Source: an uncultured Neglectibacter sp.
Lineage (GTDB): Bacteria > Bacillota > Clostridia > Oscillospirales > Acutalibacteraceae
Direction of reading: 5' to 3'
Assembly: GCA_904374805.1 (NCBI GenBank)
Contig: CAJFEW010000009.1
Coordinates: 1-64,000 of the forward strand
Length of the DNA stretch: 64,000 nucleotides
Shown piece after piece: positions 53,042 to 61,764 of this stretch. The position numbers were made by a program, and so were the translations under genes. How positions within the stretch are numbered: position 1 is the stretch's first letter; the number at the start of each line of letters is the position of its first letter. A model generated the notes under the pieces. The model did no database searches. It was not told where the DNA came from and saw nothing but the letters and a program-made list of their open reading frames with translations.

Positions 53042-55054
53042 TTACTCCTGCTCAGCAGGTGTTTCGTCTGCGGCTTCCTCGTTCTGAGAGGTGCTGTACA
53101 CCACTTCTTCTGCGGGAGCCTGTGCAGCAGCCTCGTCCGCTGCGTTCTGCTGCTCTTCCAGCAGGGCGCGAATGGACAGGGACACGCGATGGCGCTCGAA
53201 GTCGATGTCGGTAATCTTCACCTTCACCTCGTCGCCAATCTTCAGCACATCCTGAGGCTTCTCAATCCGGTGGTCGGCGATCTGAGAGATGTGAATCAAA
53301 CCGTCGATGCCGGGAATCACGCTGGCGAAAGCGCCAAACTGGGTCATGCCCACAATCTTAGCGTCACACACGGTGCCCACGGGATACTCCCGCTCCAGCT
53401 TGACCCAGGGATTGTCCTCAGGCCGCTTGTAGCCCAGGGAGATCTTGCCGTTCTCCCGATCCAGGCCCTTTACATACACTTCCACCGTGTCGCCCACCTT
53501 CAGCACTTCGCTGGGATGCTTGATCCGGTTCCAGGAGAGCTCGGAAATGTGCACCATGCCGTCTACGCCGCCCAGGTCCACAAAGGCGCCGAAGTTGGTC
53601 AGAGACTTGACCTTGCCGGTGTAGTGCTGGCCCTCTTCCACCTGCTCCCAGAACTTCTCCTGGGCAGCCTTGCGCTCCTCCCGGAGCACGCTGCGGATGG
53701 AGCCCACCGCCCGACGGCGCTGACGGTTGACCTCGATAATGCGGAACTTCACCTCTTGGCCCATGAGCTCGTTCAGGTCTTCCCCACGGGAAGCGGTGGC
53801 CTGAGAGGCGGGCACAAACACGCGCATGGCCTTGTACAGGACGATGACGCCGCCCTTGACCACTTCGATGACCTTGCCGGTGAGGACTTCGTTGTTCTCC
53901 ATAGCCTCGCCGATCTCGTCCCAGCCCTTCATAGCGTCCACGCGGCGCTTGGAGAGCATGATGGTGCCTTCCTGGTCGTTGGTCTTCATAATCAGCAGAT
54001 CCATCTCATCGCCAATCTTCACCAGATCCTCCGGCTTGGCGTTGGGATCGTTGGAAAGCTCGTTGGCGGGAATAAAGCCAGCCTGCTTGCGGCCCACGTC
54101 CACATACACTTCCGTGGGGGAGATTCCCACCACGACGCCGTGCACCTTCTCGTCTGTATTAAAGTTTTTGAGGGATTCCTCAAGCATCTCCTCAAAATTT
54201 TGTTCGTTGTTTGTCACTTCTGCCATGGTAGCCAGTACCTCCTTTATAATGCTTGCGGGCGTGGATGCTCCCGCAGTGATGCCAACGCTCAAACCGGCCG
54301 AAAACTCCGGCAGCTCGTCCGCCCTTTCAATGAGGTACGTCTCGCAGTATTCTGCGCAAATATCGCGCAGCTTTGCCGTGTTTGAACTGTTCCTGCCCCC
54401 CACCACCACCATACAGTCGCAGCGCTGGGCCAGATCTTTTGCTTCTTTTTGCCGTTTCGCAGTCGCATTACATATTGTAGCAAAAACTGCGGCGTTTGTA
54501 CATAGTTTTTTCAGAGTTTCCAAGCATTTTTCCCATTCTCCCCCGTGAAAGGTGGTTTGGGCGGCAAATGCCAGGGGCCTGGTGGTGAAATCCGGATGTT
54601 TTTCCAGCAATTCCACTAATTCTTTTTGATTTTTCACCACAAAATTCTCCCCTTTGCAGTGGCCCACAATGCCTTGCACCTCGGGATGGCAGGCGTCGCC
54701 CGCCAGCAAAAACACCCGGCCCTCCTCCCCGGCGCGCTCTGCCCGCTGGTGAATCTTTTTCACAAAAGGACAGGTGGCGTCCACACAGCGCAGCCCCAGG
54801 GCGCTTATGGTTTCCTCCACCTCCCGGGACACTCCGTGGGATCGAATCACCAGCACGTAGCCTGGAGGGGTGTCCTCCGGACGGTCCACCACCACCACGC
54901 CCTTGCTTGCCAAATCCTCCGTCACCTGGGGATTGTGGATAATGGGCCCCAGGGTGGCGGCCTTCTCCCCCTCTTCCACCAGCCGGTATACAGCGGCCAC
55001 CGCCCGGTCCACCCCAAAGCAGAAGCCCGCGCTTTTGGCCAGCTCAACCTTCAT
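53042..55054 (-). CDS. ispH-rpsA: IspH-ribosomal protein S1 fusion (HMBPP reductase / S1)
   Basis: 670 aa. The first about 285 residues are IspH, the last enzyme of the MEP isoprenoid pathway: cluster cysteines in AGFCFGVDRAV, DATCPFV and TICNAT, and the active-site TTFHGGEW and AGASTPASIIKEV. The rest holds four S1 RNA-binding repeats (VHGVVVGISPTEVYVDVG; LTGKVIEVVKGGVIVLY; YTGKVKSLTNFGAFVDLG; CDAKIVGMTQFGAFASVI) and an acidic tail. The fusion is known from Clostridia. The start MKVELAKSAG at 55054 overlaps plsC by 11 nt. It may be cut or initiated separately; not visible here. Confidence 0.95.
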   Translation of the reverse strand: MKVELAKSAGFCFGVDRAVAAVYRLVEEGEKAATLGPIIHNPQVTEDLASKGVVVVDRPEDTPPGYVLVIRSHGVSREVEETISALGLRCVDATCPFVKKIHQRAERAGEEGRVFLLAGDACHPEVQGIVGHCKGENFVVKNQKELVELLEKHPDFTTRPLAFAAQTTFHGGEWEKCLETLKKLCTNAAVFATICNATAKRQKEAKDLAQRCDCMVVVGGRNSSNTAKLRDICAEYCETYLIERADELPEFSAGLSVGITAGASTPASIIKEVLATMAEVTNNEQNFEEMLEESLKNFNTDEKVHGVVVGISPTEVYVDVGRKQAGFIPANELSNDPNAKPEDLVKIGDEMDLLIMKTNDQEGTIMLSKRRVDAMKGWDEIGEAMENNEVLTGKVIEVVKGGVIVLYKAMRVFVPASQATASRGEDLNELMGQEVKFRIIEVNRQRRRAVGSIRSVLREERKAAQEKFWEQVEEGQHYTGKVKSLTNFGAFVDLGGVDGMVHISELSWNRIKHPSEVLKVGDTVEVYVKGLDRENGKISLGYKRPEDNPWVKLEREYPVGTVCDAKIVGMTQFGAFASVIPGIDGLIHISQIADHRIEKPQDVLKIGDEVKVKITDIDFERHRVSLSIRALLEEQQNAADEAAAQAPAEEVVYSTSQNEEAADETPAEQE

Positions 55055-55730
55055 GGGCGGCCTCCTTCTCCGGGACCGGCTCCCGCTGGGAGGGCAGCCC
55101 CAGGTCTTGCAGGGACTCCTCCCGCAGATCGGCAATCCGCGCCATAATGGTGCGGCTGGCCCGGCGCAGCTGCATGCTGGACTCGTCGGCAATAGCCAGC
55201 TCCTGGGCGGAAAGAGGCTTGCCAAAGCGGATCAGTGTCTTTTTAAAGGGACCGGGGCGAAACCCATCCCCTGCGGTAATGCACACAGGCACCACCGGGG
55301 CCTTGGTCTTGTAAGCCAGCAGCGCCGCCCCGGTTTTGGGTTTTAACAGCCGCCCGTCCTTGGAGCGGTGCCCTTCAATAAACACGCCTACCACACCGTT
55401 TTCCCCCAGCAGTGCGTACGCTTCCTCCAGGGCGTCCGTGCCCCCTGTGCCCCGTTTGACCGGAAAAGCCCCCAGGGCTCGGAACAGCCCTCCCAGGAAC
55501 TTGTTTTGAAACAGCTCCTCTTTGGCCATATAAAACACCTGCCGGCTTTGGGAGAGCCCCAAAAGCACCGGATCCCGCTTGGCCAGATGGTTGCTGCACA
55601 GCAGCACCGGCCCCTCTTTGGGCACGTTCTCCGCGCCCACCACCTTCATGCGGAACACCAGGTGGAAATACCACCACAAAAGAATCTGTCCCACCAGATA
55701 CAGCGCTCTCTTGCGCTTGGCTTTTCTCAT
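55044..55730 (-). CDS. plsC: 1-acyl-sn-glycerol-3-phosphate acyltransferase
   Basis: A 228-aa membrane-associated acyltransferase making phosphatidic acid. Motif I is SNHLAKRDPVLLG (H-x4-D), motif III FIEGHRSKDGRLL; FPVKRGTGG and VPVCITAGDGF complete the fold. An N-terminal hydrophobic segment (about 10-27) anchors it. It lies between cmk and ispH-rpsA, a gene order common in Clostridia, and overlaps ispH by 11 nt. Confidence 0.92.
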   Translation of the reverse strand: MRKAKRKRALYLVGQILLWWYFHLVFRMKVVGAENVPKEGPVLLCSNHLAKRDPVLLGLSQSRQVFYMAKEELFQNKFLGGLFRALGAFPVKRGTGGTDALEEAYALLGENGVVGVFIEGHRSKDGRLLKPKTGAALLAYKTKAPVVPVCITAGDGFRPGPFKKTLIRFGKPLSAQELAIADESSMQLRRASRTIMARIADLREESLQDLGLPSQREPVPEKEAAHEG

Positions 55731-55803
55731 GGCTGTAACCCCTTCCCATGGATACTAAAATGCAACACGATTTTTCCCACAACCAATTCCACTTGTTTCT
55801 GCT

Positions 55804-56466
55804 TTAAAGCCGTTCCCGCACCAGAGCTACCAGCCGCCGGACGGATTCCTCAAACGTGTAGGAGGAATTGTCCAGCAGCACCGCGTCCTCCGCCGGGCGC
55901 AGCGGGGCGGTTTCCCGGTGGGAGTCCTGGTAGTCCCGCTGCTGTATGTCCCGGAGAATGGACGCATAGTCCGCCTGCTGGCCTGCCTTTTCCAGCTGGG
56001 CCACCCGCCGCCTGGCGCGCTCTTCCGGAGAGGCGGTGAGGAACACCTTCAGCTGGGCATGGGGCAGCACCACAGTGCCAATATCCCGGCCGTCCATGAG
56101 CACGTTGTTTTCCGCCGCCAAATCCCGCTGCAGCTGCAGCAGATAGGCCCGCACCGCCGGAATGGCCGAGCAGGCCGAAGTGGCCATGGACACCTCCGGC
56201 GTGCGGATGAGAGCGGTGACGTCCTCCCCGTTTAAAAGCATTTTCTGCCCCTGCTGGGTGTATTCCAGGCTCACCTGTACCTGGGGGAGCAACGCCTCCA
56301 CCGCCGAAGCCTGGTGGGGATCCACCCCCTGGCGCAGCACATACAGGGCGATGGTGCGGTAAATGGCCCCGGTGTCCACATAGACAAAGCCCAGTTCCTG
56401 GGCCGCAGCCTTGGCCACACTGCTCTTCCCCGCTCCGGCGGGACCGTCGATTGCAACAGCAAACAT
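55804..56466 (-). CDS. cmk: (d)CMP kinase
   Basis: A 220-aa P-loop kinase phosphorylating CMP and dCMP. Motifs: IDGPAGAGKSSVAKAAAQ at the N-terminus, YVDTGAIYRTIAL, VLMDGRDIGTVVLP, and QQRDYQDSHRETAPL, all as in bacterial cmk. The start is ATG at 56466 after GGGAGAGGA. It begins the cmk-plsC-ispH run; an array of tandem repeats fills the space upstream. Confidence 0.95.
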   Translation of the reverse strand: MFAVAIDGPAGAGKSSVAKAAAQELGFVYVDTGAIYRTIALYVLRQGVDPHQASAVEALLPQVQVSLEYTQQGQKMLLNGEDVTALIRTPEVSMATSACSAIPAVRAYLLQLQRDLAAENNVLMDGRDIGTVVLPHAQLKVFLTASPEERARRRVAQLEKAGQQADYASILRDIQQRDYQDSHRETAPLRPAEDAVLLDNSSYTFEESVRRLVALVRERL

Positions 56467-56498
56467 AAACTATCCTCTCCCTCTTTTTCTCTCCGCCC

Positions 56499-56856
56499 TA
56501 CAACCTGCAAGTTTTTGGAAAAACTTCATTTAAACTTTTTCTTTGTTCTCTACCTGCCGGGCCAGGCCTTACAACCTGCAAGTTTTTGGAAAAACTTCAT
56601 TAAAACTTTTTCTCTGTTCTCAACCTGCCGGACCGGGCCTTACAACCTGCAAGTTTTTTGAAAAAACTTCATTAAAACTTTTTCTCTGCTCTCTACCTAC
56701 CGGACCGGGCCTTACAGCCTGCAAGTTTTTGGAAAAAACTTCATTAAAACTTTTTCTCTGTTCTCAACCTGCCGGACCGGGCCTTACAACCTGCAAGTTT
56801 TTGGAAAAAACTTCATTAAAACTTTTTCTTTGCTCTCTACCTACCGGGCCGGCGGC
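56499..56856. repeat. five tandem 71-72 bp hairpin repeats upstream of cmk
   Basis: Units begin at 56499, 56570, 56641, 56713 and 56785, so periods are 71, 71, 72 and 72. Each has TACAACCTGCAAG, a palindrome AAGTTTTTGGAAAAACTT, then CATTAAAACTTTTTC, a pyrimidine-rich stretch and CCTGCCGGACCGGGCC. The units differ by a few substitutions, mostly in the TCT-rich part. A sixth, diverged copy follows about 70 bp later (56929-56980). Confidence 0.95.
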
Positions 56857-56971
56857 CTAGGGCCCGGCCCATCCGGCCTTGCCCCTGGAAGCCTTGGGCT
56901 GCGCCCCCTCAGGCCGTAGGGCTCTGCCCTACAACCCGCAAGTTTTTTGAAAAAAACTTGACCAAAAACTT
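56857..56971. repeat. diverged repeat module after the baiN-like gene
   Basis: A GC-rich stretch (GGGCTGCGCCCCCTCAGGC, GTAGGGCTCTGCCCTAC hairpin) joins a CAAGTTTTTTGAAAAAAACTTG palindrome-type sixth copy of the array unit. On the minus strand it lies right behind the flavoprotein stop and may act as its terminator. Confidence 0.7.
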
Positions 56972-58204
56972 TTATTTGCCGGGGACGTTGCTGCCTGCCA
57001 GTCTTCCGGTGGCAAAGGCTATTTGCAGATTGTAGCCGCCGGTGTAGGCGTCGGCGTCGATCATTTCTCCGGCAACGTACAGGCCTTTCACCAGCTTGGA
57101 CTCCATGGTCTGGGGAGAAAGCTCCTTCAAACTCACCCCGCCGCTGGTGACGATGGCCTCGGCAAGGGGCCGGAAGCCCTCCACTTCCACCGAGAAGTCC
57201 CGCAAAAGGGCCAGCAAAGCCCGGCGCTGCTCCTTGGTGACAGAGTGGCACCGGGTTTCCCCAGGGATGCCGCTGCGCTTGACCACCACAGGAATCAGTT
57301 TTTGGGGCAGCAGTTCCTCTAGAGAATTGGCGAAAATTTTATTTTTATGCGCCTCCAGATCCCGGAGAAGCCGGGCGTCCAGCTGCTGGTCTGTCAAGGC
57401 AGGCTTCAGGTCCATATGGACGGTGTACTTTCCCGGCTCCATGGGCTGCAAGTGGGCGGAAGCGCTGAGGATGGTGGGCCCGGAAAGCCCAAAGTGGGTG
57501 AACAGCAGTTCCCCAAAATCCTGGTACACCGGTTTCTTTTTTCCCTTTTGGGTGACTTTTACCCCCACATTGCGCAAAGAGAGCCCCATGAGCTCCCTGC
57601 ACCAGGTCCCCCGCTCCACCAGGGGCACCAGAGAGGGAGTGGGCGTTACAATGGTGTGGCCCAAGGCCGCCGCCAGCTGGTACCCGTCTCCGTTCGAGCC
57701 GGTGCCCGGATAGGAGGCGCCCCCGCAGGCTAAAAGCACCGCCCGGCCCCGGTACACTCCGGCAGCGGTCTTCACACCGGTTGCCGCTCCCTGCTCCGTC
57801 AAAACCTCCGTCACCGTCTCCCGAACAACGGTGGCCCCGGCGGCGTAGCGCTCCAAGGCGTCGGCGATGTCGTGGGCGTTGTCCGACACAGGGAACACCC
57901 GCCGGCCTCGCTCGGTCTTCAAAGGCACGCCCAACCCTTCAAAAAAGTCTATGGTGTCCTGGGGGGAAAAGGCGGACAAGGCTCCATACAGGAACCTGCC
58001 TCCCCGGGGACAGGCGGCCACCACTTCCTCCACAGGGCACTGGTTTGTCACATTGCAGCGGCCCTTCCCTGTGATACGCACCTTGCGCCCCAGCTGCCGG
58101 TTTTTGTCGAACAGGCACACAGAAAGCCCCCTGCTCAAGGCCGTGCCTGCAGCCATGAGCCCGGCGGCGCCGCCGCCCACAATCAAAATGTCATAGGTAT
58201 TCAA
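56972..58204 (-). CDS. HI0933/BaiN-like flavoprotein (NAD(P)/FAD-dependent oxidoreductase)
   Basis: 410 aa. FAD-binding Rossmann motif ILIVGGGAAGLMAAGTAL at the N-terminus, GRKVRITGKGRCNVTN, LACGGASYPGTGSNGDGY, and the C-terminal VAGEMIDADAYTGGYNLQIAFATG. The family includes BaiN, which reduces bile-acid intermediates, but most members are uncharacterised. It is the first gene of the conserved run with cmk, plsC and ispH, though the repeat array now separates it by 505 bp. Confidence 0.88.
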   Translation of the reverse strand: MNTYDILIVGGGAAGLMAAGTALSRGLSVCLFDKNRQLGRKVRITGKGRCNVTNQCPVEEVVAACPRGGRFLYGALSAFSPQDTIDFFEGLGVPLKTERGRRVFPVSDNAHDIADALERYAAGATVVRETVTEVLTEQGAATGVKTAAGVYRGRAVLLACGGASYPGTGSNGDGYQLAAALGHTIVTPTPSLVPLVERGTWCRELMGLSLRNVGVKVTQKGKKKPVYQDFGELLFTHFGLSGPTILSASAHLQPMEPGKYTVHMDLKPALTDQQLDARLLRDLEAHKNKIFANSLEELLPQKLIPVVVKRSGIPGETRCHSVTKEQRRALLALLRDFSVEVEGFRPLAEAIVTSGGVSLKELSPQTMESKLVKGLYVAGEMIDADAYTGGYNLQIAFATGRLAGSNVPGK

Positions 58205-58207
58205 ACG

Positions 58208-59080
58208 TCAGCTGCCCTTCTCATCCACTTTTTCGTAGATGCCGTATTCATCCCAAATGCTCTCAATCTTCCGCAGCGTGTCCGCCACCTGTTCCTTCTT
58301 CCGAATGGCCACGGTGACAATCAGCGCGTTGATAATGCTCAGCGGCCCCACCAGGGAGTCCACAAAGGAGACCATGTCGCTGCGGGCAAGCAGCACGTGG
58401 GAGGCGTACTGGGCCAAAGGCGACAGGGGGCTGTCCGTAATGGCCACGGTGGTGGCGCTGCGGGAGGAGGCGTACTTCATGGTTTTGACCGCCTTCTTGG
58501 AGTACCGGGGAAAGCTGATGGCAATCACCGCGTCCCCTTCCCCCACGTGGACCATCTGCTGCAGAATGGTGGCTTCGCTGGTGGCCTCCACCAGGTGAAC
58601 TGTGTCAAACACCAGGCGCAGATAGTGGGCCATAAAGGTGGCAAGGGCCAGAGAGCTGCCCGCCCCCAGCACAAACACCTTTTTGGCGTTTACCAAAGCG
58701 TCCGCCGCCTGGTAGAACGCCTCGTGGTCCACATTTTCCTTGGTGCGCTTTAAAATGTCGATGTCCTGGTCCAGCACCTCGTCCAAAAGCCGGTCCATGG
58801 GGATGGTACTGGAAGTCCGCTCCAAGCGCTGGACGCTGGTCATCTTGCTGCGGATCATCTCCTGCATGGCCTGCTGAAGAGCAGGGTAGCCGGAGTAGCC
58901 AATTTCCGTGGCAAACCGCACCACAGTGGACTCGCTGACCCCCACGGTCTGCCCCAGTTTGGAGGCTGTCATAAAGGCCACCTGCTCCGAGTGTTCCTCA
59001 ATGTACCGGGCGATCATCCGCTGTCCCTTGGAGAAGGTGCCGCTCTTTTGGCGAATGCGCTCGGCAAGCTGGCTGTTCAT
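58208..59080 (-). CDS. MurR/RpiR-family transcriptional regulator
   Basis: 290 aa: an N-terminal helix-turn-helix domain (about 1-77; SKLGQTVGVSESTVVRFATEIGYSGYPALQ) and a SIS sugar-phosphate-binding domain (about 110-250; VFVLGAGSSLALATFMAHYL, AIAISFPRYSKKAV). Such regulators respond to phosphosugars. The start MNSQLAERIR follows AAGGAAGAA. It is immediately upstream of the flavoprotein gene on the same strand; its targets are not evident here. Confidence 0.9.
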   Translation of the reverse strand: MNSQLAERIRQKSGTFSKGQRMIARYIEEHSEQVAFMTASKLGQTVGVSESTVVRFATEIGYSGYPALQQAMQEMIRSKMTSVQRLERTSSTIPMDRLLDEVLDQDIDILKRTKENVDHEAFYQAADALVNAKKVFVLGAGSSLALATFMAHYLRLVFDTVHLVEATSEATILQQMVHVGEGDAVIAISFPRYSKKAVKTMKYASSRSATTVAITDSPLSPLAQYASHVLLARSDMVSFVDSLVGPLSIINALIVTVAIRKKEQVADTLRKIESIWDEYGIYEKVDEKGS

Positions 59081-59269
59081 GTTCTTCCTTCCTTTCCTTC
59101 CGCTCCCCGGCCGGCTGGGCCGGGGCCGTGGCCTCTGCCACGGCAAGCAAAACATACAGATTCATTTTACGGCGTTCTCCTGCAAAAAGCAAGAGATTTC
59201 CTCATTTTTCCCGTATCTCTTGCATTTTTTTGCAAGATCTGTTTTGCCCCTATTCAAAACAGTTCCCGT

Positions 59270-59306
59270 AAAAAAGGACCGTCACGTACCCAGCGCGACA
59301 GTCCTT
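59270..59306 (-). terminator. terminator after the small membrane protein gene
   Basis: GGACTGTCGCG paired with CGTGACGGTCC and followed by T6 on the minus strand. Confidence 0.8.
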
Positions 59307-59328
59307 CTTCCGTACCCCCAGAGGGGGG

Positions 59329-59868
59329 TTATTTTCCTCGCAGCAGTTTTCCCAGCCGGTCGTGGACCCGGTTTAAGTACTGCACAATCAGCCCTTCCAA
59401 GGCCAGGTCGTACACCACAAACACCACGTTTGCCAGCACCCACAGCACCACAGGCCCCGCCGGTCCTAAAATGGAAAGGGGCTCCAAGGGGATGCCCAAA
59501 GCGTACACGGAAAGCAGCACCTCCAGCACCACAGCCACGTTGAACACCAGCAGTTTCACTCCGTAGCGCAGCACCCGGCTGCGGATGCGTCCCACCACAG
59601 CAAACAGCGCGGGATAGTAGCCGAAAAACAGCAGATAGATCAGAAGAGCTTCCCGGTCCGGGGCAAACAAAAGGCCCAGCACACAGCACACCCCATACAC
59701 CCCAAAAGCCCAAGGGAGCCCCACTTCCACCACCACGGGGATCAGCAGACATCCGGCAATGGCCGGCAGCGCAATGGTGGCCACCGGAACCACCCCTGTC
59801 AACAGGAAAAGCACCGTGGAAAGGGCGGCTATCACCCCGCAAAACGCTACTCTCATGGAATTTTTCAC
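59329..59868 (-). CDS. multi-pass membrane protein of unknown function
   Basis: A 179-aa protein with five to six hydrophobic segments, starting GTG at 59868 (8 bp after AAAGGAG) and ending RLGKLLRGK. The first helices (AFCGVIAALSTVLFLLTG, ALPAIAGCLLIPVVVEVG) look like those of ECF-type S components or Gx-type proteins, but I cannot place it firmly. It follows the J-domain gene by 16 bp and is probably in the same operon. Confidence 0.65.
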   Translation of the reverse strand: MKNSMRVAFCGVIAALSTVLFLLTGVVPVATIALPAIAGCLLIPVVVEVGLPWAFGVYGVCCVLGLLFAPDREALLIYLLFFGYYPALFAVVGRIRSRVLRYGVKLLVFNVAVVLEVLLSVYALGIPLEPLSILGPAGPVVLWVLANVVFVVYDLALEGLIVQYLNRVHDRLGKLLRGK

Positions 59869-59884
59869 CGGTCTCTCTCCTTTC

Positions 59885-60508
59885 TCAGCAGCAGGAGATC
59901 AAATCGCCGCCCATGCATTCGCAGCAGCAGTCCGCGCAGATCAAGGAAGAGCATACATCGCAGGAATTGCACCCTCCCGCGTTCATATTTGTATTCGGGC
60001 GGTAGCCTCCATAGACGCCGCTGCCCTGGTTCATGGCCTGGTTTAAGGCGGCGCTGTACTCCGCGTTGCCAGGGTCCATCTGGCAAGCCCGGGAGAAGTG
60101 GTCCTTGGCCTCTTCCAACCAGCCCCGGCGGTAGAGCACAGAGCCTTTGAGAAAATACCACTCCGCGTTGCGCCGCTCCGGCGGCACGCCGTTGAGGATC
60201 TGTTCCGCGTCCGCAATGCGCCCGGACATAATCAGGCTGCGCACATCGTTGAAGCCAGAGTCTCCCCGGCTTCCCACGTTGTTGTACGCCCCGGTGTATC
60301 CCCGGCCGCGGCTCCCTCCCTTGCGCTGGGCGGTGATGGTGTCGTAGGCCTCGTTGATCTCCTTCATCTTCTCATCCGCCAAGTCTTTTAAAGGGCTGTC
60401 CGCATACTGGTCCGGATGATACTTCTTCGCCAGCTTCCGGTAGGCGTCCTTCACCTCTTCGTCCGTGGCAGAGGGGGATACCCCCAACACTTTATACGGG
60501 TCTGTCAT
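59885..60508 (-). CDS. J-domain protein with TPR-like region and Cys-rich tail
   Basis: 207 aa. The J domain (about 1-65) has the HPD motif in LAKKYHPDQYAD, so it should stimulate an Hsp70 ATPase. A Gly/Arg-rich linker follows, then a tetratricopeptide-like stretch (NAEWYFLKGSVLYRRGWLEE, about 113-150) and a tail with about ten cysteines (CNSCDVCSSLICADCCCEC). The tail could bind metal or lie near a membrane. Upstream on the same strand is the DUF5685 gene, a likely partner. Confidence 0.85.
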   Translation of the reverse strand: MTDPYKVLGVSPSATDEEVKDAYRKLAKKYHPDQYADSPLKDLADEKMKEINEAYDTITAQRKGGSRGRGYTGAYNNVGSRGDSGFNDVRSLIMSGRIADAEQILNGVPPERRNAEWYFLKGSVLYRRGWLEEAKDHFSRACQMDPGNAEYSAALNQAMNQGSGVYGGYRPNTNMNAGGCNSCDVCSSLICADCCCECMGGDLISCC

Positions 60509-60604
60509 ACTCTGTCTCCTTTTTATCTTGACGGTCCGCCCTGGGCAGACCCAGAATTACCTTCGTTTCGTTCCACTGGTTCCGGTCTCTGGCACAACCC
60601 CGGC

Positions 60605-61522
60605 CTACCGCAGATCTTCCGGTTCGGGCCGACGCTTTTTCTTTTCCCGCACGTGCAGGAACAAAATCTCCCGCTGCATCTCCGGCAGGCCCTTGTGCAC
60701 CACGTTTTCCAAAATGGGCCCAAAATTCTGCAGGTCAATCAAATTGAACGCCAGCACCATCTGCGCCGCGGTGGCGTTGAGCACCTGGTTGCAGGCCTCC
60801 TCTGCGGTTTTGCGCTCTTCGGGCGTCAGCTCTGTCTTTCCGGAGAGGCCCAACCGGGAAACAAAGGGGTTAAAGGCGCCCTCTTTCAAATCCTCCAGCA
60901 AGTCGTCAGCGGCATCCATCAAATAGATCCACCGGCCCAAGAAATAGCCGAAGCGTTCCAAGGCCGCCCCCTGCAGGGCGTTCTCCCCTGCCGCCTCTCG
61001 AAACAGGGCGGCGAGCAGCTGGGCTGTGGGCTCGGCGCAGGCGTCCACTCCCGCCTGTTCCCGCTCCGCCCGGCCTTGCCCCTCCATGGCTTTTTGGGCC
61101 TCCTGGGCCAGAAAGGGATACTCTGCCTCCGCCTTTTTGGCCCTGCGGGCCACAAAGGGCAGAAACAGCCGGCTGCCCAGAGACTTCCAGAAGCTGTCGT
61201 CGGCCACATTGTCCCGGAGTTTGTGGGCAGTCAGCAGCACGGACAAAGCCGCCGCCTTGTGATAGGCTTCCCCTGAGCACTCCAAAAAATCGCATTTTTT
61301 AAGAGGGTTCATCACGCACCGGCCGTGGCGGACGGAAGGAGTCCCCCCCTCTACAGACAAAAGCAGCAGGGCATAAAAGGTGCAGTCGTAGCTCAATGTG
61401 AAGGAAGCGAGCCTGCCGTAGTGCTCTTTCAGGGCATGGCACACCTGGCAATACGAGGCTTTGTACTGCTCATACTCCCGGACCAGCAGCTCCGATTTAA
61501 AGGGGCGCACATAGCCAAACAT
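60605..61522 (-). CDS. DUF5685 family protein
   Basis: 305 aa starting MFGYVRPFKSELLVREYEQY, which I recognise as DUF5685. Conserved cysteines are in ASYCVQVCH-type positions (YCQVCHAL near residue 25) and in NPLKKCDFLECSGE. The protein is mostly helical, with GRWIYLMDAADDLLEDLKEGAFNP resembling the Asp-rich helices of isoprenoid-synthase folds. The start at 61522 precedes the J-domain gene by about 97 bp. Function unknown; possibly a cluster- or metal-binding helical protein served by the J-domain neighbour. Confidence 0.8.
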   Translation of the reverse strand: MFGYVRPFKSELLVREYEQYKASYCQVCHALKEHYGRLASFTLSYDCTFYALLLLSVEGGTPSVRHGRCVMNPLKKCDFLECSGEAYHKAAALSVLLTAHKLRDNVADDSFWKSLGSRLFLPFVARRAKKAEAEYPFLAQEAQKAMEGQGRAEREQAGVDACAEPTAQLLAALFREAAGENALQGAALERFGYFLGRWIYLMDAADDLLEDLKEGAFNPFVSRLGLSGKTELTPEERKTAEEACNQVLNATAAQMVLAFNLIDLQNFGPILENVVHKGLPEMQREILFLHVREKKKRRPEPEDLR

Positions 61523-61732
61523 ACCACACCGCACCCCGAAGGGCTTCCTTTCTGGCGGGGGGGAATCCCCGCCGTTTTCCCCGCCGGAGGGCAGGCAAGC
61601 TGCGCCCAACGGGGATTGCGGATTTTATTGTATCCCATTCCCGCCCTCAGGTGTTGAACACATTGTAAACAATTATAGTCGAAAAAGGGGGAAAAAGCAA
61701 GAAAAACCGGGGTTTTGGGCAGGTAAAATGAA

Positions 61733-61759
61733 AAAAGGAAGGCGTTGCCTTCCCTTTTC
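61733..61759 (-). terminator. terminator after the duplicated-domain lipoprotein
   Basis: GGAAGGC-AAC-GCCTTCC followed by T6 on the minus strand. Confidence 0.8.
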
Positions 61760-61764
61760 ACTTA

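Noticed and set aside
56499..56856. CRISPR array
   Set aside because: The whole 71-72 bp unit repeats almost unchanged; there are no unique spacers of constant length and no cas genes.
56314..56860. Plus-strand frames with repeated peptides across the tandem array
   Set aside because: The periodic peptide reflects the 71-72 bp DNA repeat; there is no start signal and the frame runs antisense into cmk.
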